Positions 30,279 through 31,203 of a stretch of 31,203 nucleotides of DNA are shown in pieces. The position numbers and the translations under genes were made by a program. The stretch is from NCBI GenBank assembly GCA_035551355.1, contig DASZNF010000133.1:1-31203 (forward strand), read 5' to 3'. The notes beneath the pieces are model-generated. The model had not been told where the DNA came from. It made no database searches and saw only the letters and a list, made by a program, of their open reading frames with translations. How positions within the stretch are numbered: the first letter of the stretch is position 1; every line of letters starts with the position of its first letter. The stretch is from DATATV01 sp035551355. Lineage in GTDB: Bacteria; Actinomycetota; Actinomycetes; Mycobacteriales; Pseudonocardiaceae.

Positions 30279-30607
30279 TTGCTGGGGCACCACAGGGCAG
30301 GATGCGAGGCGCGACACGATGCCCCCACCGCGCCCACCGTCGCCGCCTACGTGGTCCTGTTCGCCCTCCTGACAGCGGTGGCGACATTCGCCGTCCGCTG
30401 GCAGTCCCGCCAGCAGGTACCCGACGCCAAACCCTCGGCCGCGACCCTGATGCGCCTACTCCCCTACGGCACCCTTATCATGGCCGCGATCCTGCCCCTG
30501 GCCGGCGGCTGCTACCTCCTCACCACCACGACATGGACAACGGTCGAACGAGCGCTGCTCCGCCGAACCCCGGCCACCCCGCCCCAAGCGGCCTTGACCA
30601 CAGTGAT
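30279..30607 (+). pseudogene. C-terminal fragment of a YidC/Oxa1-like membrane insertase
   Basis: In this frame, from about 30339 on, the translation reads VAAYVVLFALLTAVATFAVRWQSRQ, then LMRLLPYGTLIMAAILPLAGGCYLL and TTTTWTTVERALLRR. This resembles the last two membrane helices and the TTTxWTxxERALLRR end of short actinobacterial YidC/Oxa1-type proteins. The N-terminal helices and the substrate-groove region are missing; upstream sequence in all frames is unrelated and a terminator lies at 30201. The only start in frame is TTG 30279, and the frame continues to a stop at 30780-30782 over the antisense of the next gene, so no proper end exists. A TATAGT -10-like hexamer (30262-30267) precedes it. 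I read it as a remnant; a short expressed membrane peptide is possible. Confidence 0.55.
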
Positions 30608-31203
30608 TCAGCGTCCGAACGCCCATGCGACCATCAGCGGAAACTCGCCGGCCCAGAATGGGCCACCGTGCTTGCCGGCCCGCTGCCTCAGCACAACGTC
30701 GGCGCCGGCAGCACGCAGCGCCTCCGCCCACCGGTTCGCGTTCTCGAGGAAGAACGGCTCCCGCGTGCCGGCGACGAGATAGGCCCGCGGGAGCGGACTC
30801 GGCAGCACGGCAGGTGGTCGGTAACCGGCGCCGGGCGAGGCGGAGAAGACCGCGCCGTAGATGTCCGGATGCCGCAGCCCCATCGCAAGGGACAACTCGC
30901 CACTCGCCGACACGCCGCACGCCGCGGTGCGTTCGGCCGGCAGCGCGACCCCGAAGCGCGAACGAACCCATCGACGGACGTCGCCGGCGAAGAACCGCTC
31001 GTGGGCCACGAACCGTTCCTCGTCGAACGGCGGTGAGTACTCCTGGATGCGCACCATCTCGTCCGCATCAGCCGTCCGGTGGGCGCCGACGATCATCGTA
31101 GGCGGCACGTCGGCGGCCTCGAGGTAACCGCCCCAGTGCGAGATCAGCTGACCATCACCGGCGAACACGACCGCCTCCGGCGGATCCGGCGGCACGTACA
31201 CCG
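30608..31203 (-). CDS. Esterase of the Fes/IroE-like alpha/beta-hydrolase family (5' end outside window)
   Basis: About 197 C-terminal residues are visible. They match enterochelin-esterase-like (putative esterase, D-type) proteins: TMIVGAHRTADADEMVRIQEYSPPFDEERF, then RRWVRSRFGV and the nucleophile motif GVSASGELSLAMGLRHPDIY (Ser in CGVSASGE). VAGTREPFFLENANRWAEAL carries the acid, and the catalytic His is probably in RAGKHGGPFW. Relatives cleave siderophore or other ester bonds. The frame is open to the window end, and GTG 31201 is unlikely to be the true start. It converges with the YidC-like fragment, whose frame overlaps its 3' end antisense. Substrate unknown. Confidence 0.82.
   Translation of the reverse strand, partial: VYVPPDPPEAVVFAGDGQLISHWGGYLEAADVPPTMIVGAHRTADADEMVRIQEYSPPFDEERFVAHERFFAGDVRRWVRSRFGVALPAERTAACGVSASGELSLAMGLRHPDIYGAVFSASPGAGYRPPAVLPSPLPRAYLVAGTREPFFLENANRWAEALRAAGADVVLRQRAGKHGGPFWAGEFPLMVAWAFGR

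Noticed and set aside
28468..30387. 639-residue minus frame opposite the acylase gene
   Set aside because: Val/Arg/Gly-rich antisense of the penicillin acylase.

Overview
The window is high-GC actinobacterial chromosome. Codon bias, GTG starts, leaderless-type promoters and gene content suggest a Pseudonocardiales-like organism; that placement is an inference. Its backbone follows the Mycobacterium tuberculosis Rv0981-Rv0996 block: mprA, mprB, pepD, moaB2, mscL, an SAF-type protein, an FmdB-like chaperone (Ruc), 5-FTHF cyclo-ligase, galU, a MoeA-like protein (Glp), rimJ and the membrane protein GlpR/SepX. Several insertions interrupt that block.

Left edge (1-1184): the C-terminal part of a large serine recombinase runs without a stop toward a convergent tRNA-Ala(CGC). 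This looks like the integrase end of an integrated element abutting a tRNA 3' end. Region 1249-5969: the Glp/GlpR cell-division locus (glpR, rimJ-like, glp, galU on minus) with divergent fthC. Region 6014-7800: a CIRCE operator, the Ruc-like zinc-ribbon protein, an SAF protein and mscL. Region 7911-9382: two small genes, a repeat-rich spacer and moaB2. Region 9478-15096: an inserted cluster of epimerase, sensor kinase and response regulator, GT2, DUF2064 protein and methyltransferase. Region 15145-21125 (minus): pepD, galT, a DeoR-type repressor, mprB and mprA. mprA and pepD carry identical CTGAGA-N5-CTGAGA boxes at the same distance from their starts.

Region 21207-23745 (minus): TRIC-type channel, TetR, alpha/beta hydrolase with a strong TetR-type palindrome at its start, and a small membrane protein. 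Right part: bluB, a TPR-GGDEF diguanylate cyclase, an orphan NarL-type response regulator, a secreted penicillin-acylase-family enzyme with a clear terminator, a fragment of a YidC/Oxa1-like protein, and the end of an esterase that runs off the window.

Functionally, much of the window concerns envelope stress and division: MprAB-PepD, HrcA/CIRCE-Ruc, MscL and Glp-GlpR. I found no CRISPR array, prophage structural genes or insertion sequence. The most interesting points are the paired MprA-like boxes, the CIRCE-Ruc unit, the degenerate MoeA active site in Glp, the recombinase/tRNA junction, and stop-codon-containing tandem duplications at the 3' ends of two converging genes.
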